31,604 nt of DNA from Anaeroplasma sp902783745 (GTDB lineage Bacteria; Bacillota_I; Bacilli_A; Acholeplasmatales; Anaeroplasmataceae), in assembly GCA_946617655.1 (NCBI GenBank), contig CAMOKL010000018.1:1-31604 (forward strand). The letters run 5' to 3'. Made by a program: the position numbers and the translations under genes. Shown here one piece after another: positions 31,370-31,604 of the stretch. A model generated the notes under the pieces. That model saw only the letters and a program-made list of their open reading frames with translations, had not been told where the DNA came from and did no database searches. Every line of letters begins with the position of its first letter. Position 1 is the stretch's first letter.

Positions 31370-31382
31370 TATAATAAAAGTG

Positions 31383-31388
31383 TATAAT
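31383..31388 (+). promoter_or_regulatory. -10 element of the last gene
   Basis: TATAAT, 25 bases before the ATG at 31413. No good -35 is seen because the region upstream is the terminator T-run. The predicted leader is about 18 bases. Confidence 0.5.
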
Positions 31389-31412
31389 TATAAAGTACAT
31401 TAATAATAAATT

Positions 31413-31604
31413 ATGAAATTAAAAAATGAAATAGATAAAATACTAAAAATACTTAAAATAAATAAGCCTAAATTTATTAAAAATAAATATATGGCTTTTT
31501 CATATGTACCTAAAATAGATACAATATTTTATTATGATTATGAATATAATAAAACATTATTTTTAATTATTCATGAGCTAAGACACAAATACCAATATGT
31601 ATAT
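31413..31604 (+). CDS. HExxH-containing protein, 5' part only (runs off the window)
   Basis: An open frame with no stop to the window edge: 64 residues. The N-terminal 27 residues are Lys-rich and helical, followed by a beta-rich stretch (AFSYVPKIDTIFYYDY) and FLIIHELRHKYQYVY. HELRH is a zinc-metallopeptidase-type HExxH motif (His55, Glu56, His59). The HExxH set after strands resembles small zincins of the ImmA/IrrE or SprT kind, but too little is present to choose. There is no Shine-Dalgarno site before the ATG. Because it lacks a stop codon, a search for complete ORFs would miss it. Confidence 0.55.
   Translation, partial: MKLKNEIDKILKILKINKPKFIKNKYMAFSYVPKIDTIFYYDYEYNKTLFLIIHELRHKYQYVY

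Noticed and set aside
1..31604. CRISPR array, prophage, insertion sequence, tRNA or rRNA
   Set aside because: No regularly spaced repeats, transposase or phage genes, and no cloverleaf or rRNA-like segment was found; the intergenic gaps are too short for rRNA.

Overview
The window is an AT-rich bacterial chromosome segment, gene-dense and with no gap over about 220 bases. The low GC, strong GGAGG-type ribosome binding sites, TTGACA-17-TATAAT promoters, short lipoprotein signals ending in SC, pyruvate phosphate dikinase, a Cys-type glutathione peroxidase, CsoR/CopA/CopZ and TetR-DUF3737-MalY together suggest an anaerobic, host-associated low-GC Bacillota, perhaps a Bacilli/Mollicutes-related gut lineage. 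The taxonomic call is inference. Trp is TGG in the genes I checked. Of 36 complete genes, 29 stop at TAA, 6 at TAG and only one (csoR) at TGA, and that TGA is directly followed by TAA.

Layout. 1-1.8 kb: an S41-peptidase-like lipoprotein. 1.8-4.8 kb (minus strand): a zinc-uptake operon, Fur/Zur-type regulator, then binding lipoprotein, ATPase and permease, with a promoter lying between two Fur-type boxes. 4.8-5.7 kb (minus): a nucleotidyltransferase. 5.85-9.2 kb (plus): a multi-TM membrane protein, a zinc-ribbon membrane protein, then a CpXC protein, an unknown protein and inorganic pyrophosphatase. 9.3-10.2 kb: glutathione peroxidase plus a flavodoxin-like protein. 10.3-11.5 kb: a membrane GGDEF protein. 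11.7-14.3 kb: pyruvate phosphate dikinase. 14.4-18.6 kb: a tight six-gene operon (HAD phosphatase, CobW/COG0523 GTPase, flavodoxin-like, DUF308/HdeD-like, PAP2 phosphatase, SDR dehydrogenase). 18.7-21.7 kb: methyltransferase, flavin reductase, YitT-type membrane protein, GNAT acetyltransferase. 21.9-23.4 kb: an LRR lipoprotein behind a structured leader, and a cupin. 23.5-26.1 kb: an autoregulated TetR-DUF3737-MalY operon. 26.1-26.7 kb (minus): an RsuA-type pseudouridine synthase. 26.8-29.9 kb: a copper-efflux operon csoR-copA-copZ. 30-31.6 kb: an MscS channel, a small Veg-like protein, and the start of a HExxH protein cut by the window edge.

Themes. Metal homeostasis recurs: zinc import under a Fur-family repressor, copper efflux under CsoR, a COG0523 GTPase with a variant cysteine motif, and several zinc-ribbon proteins. 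A second theme is pyrophosphate metabolism (PPDK, pyrophosphatase), typical of PPi-linked glycolysis in anaerobes. No CRISPR array, transposon, phage gene, rRNA or tRNA was seen. The least explained parts are the 5.9-8.7 kb cluster, the COG0523 variant, and the two leaders at 19.37-19.46 and 21.80-21.86 kb.
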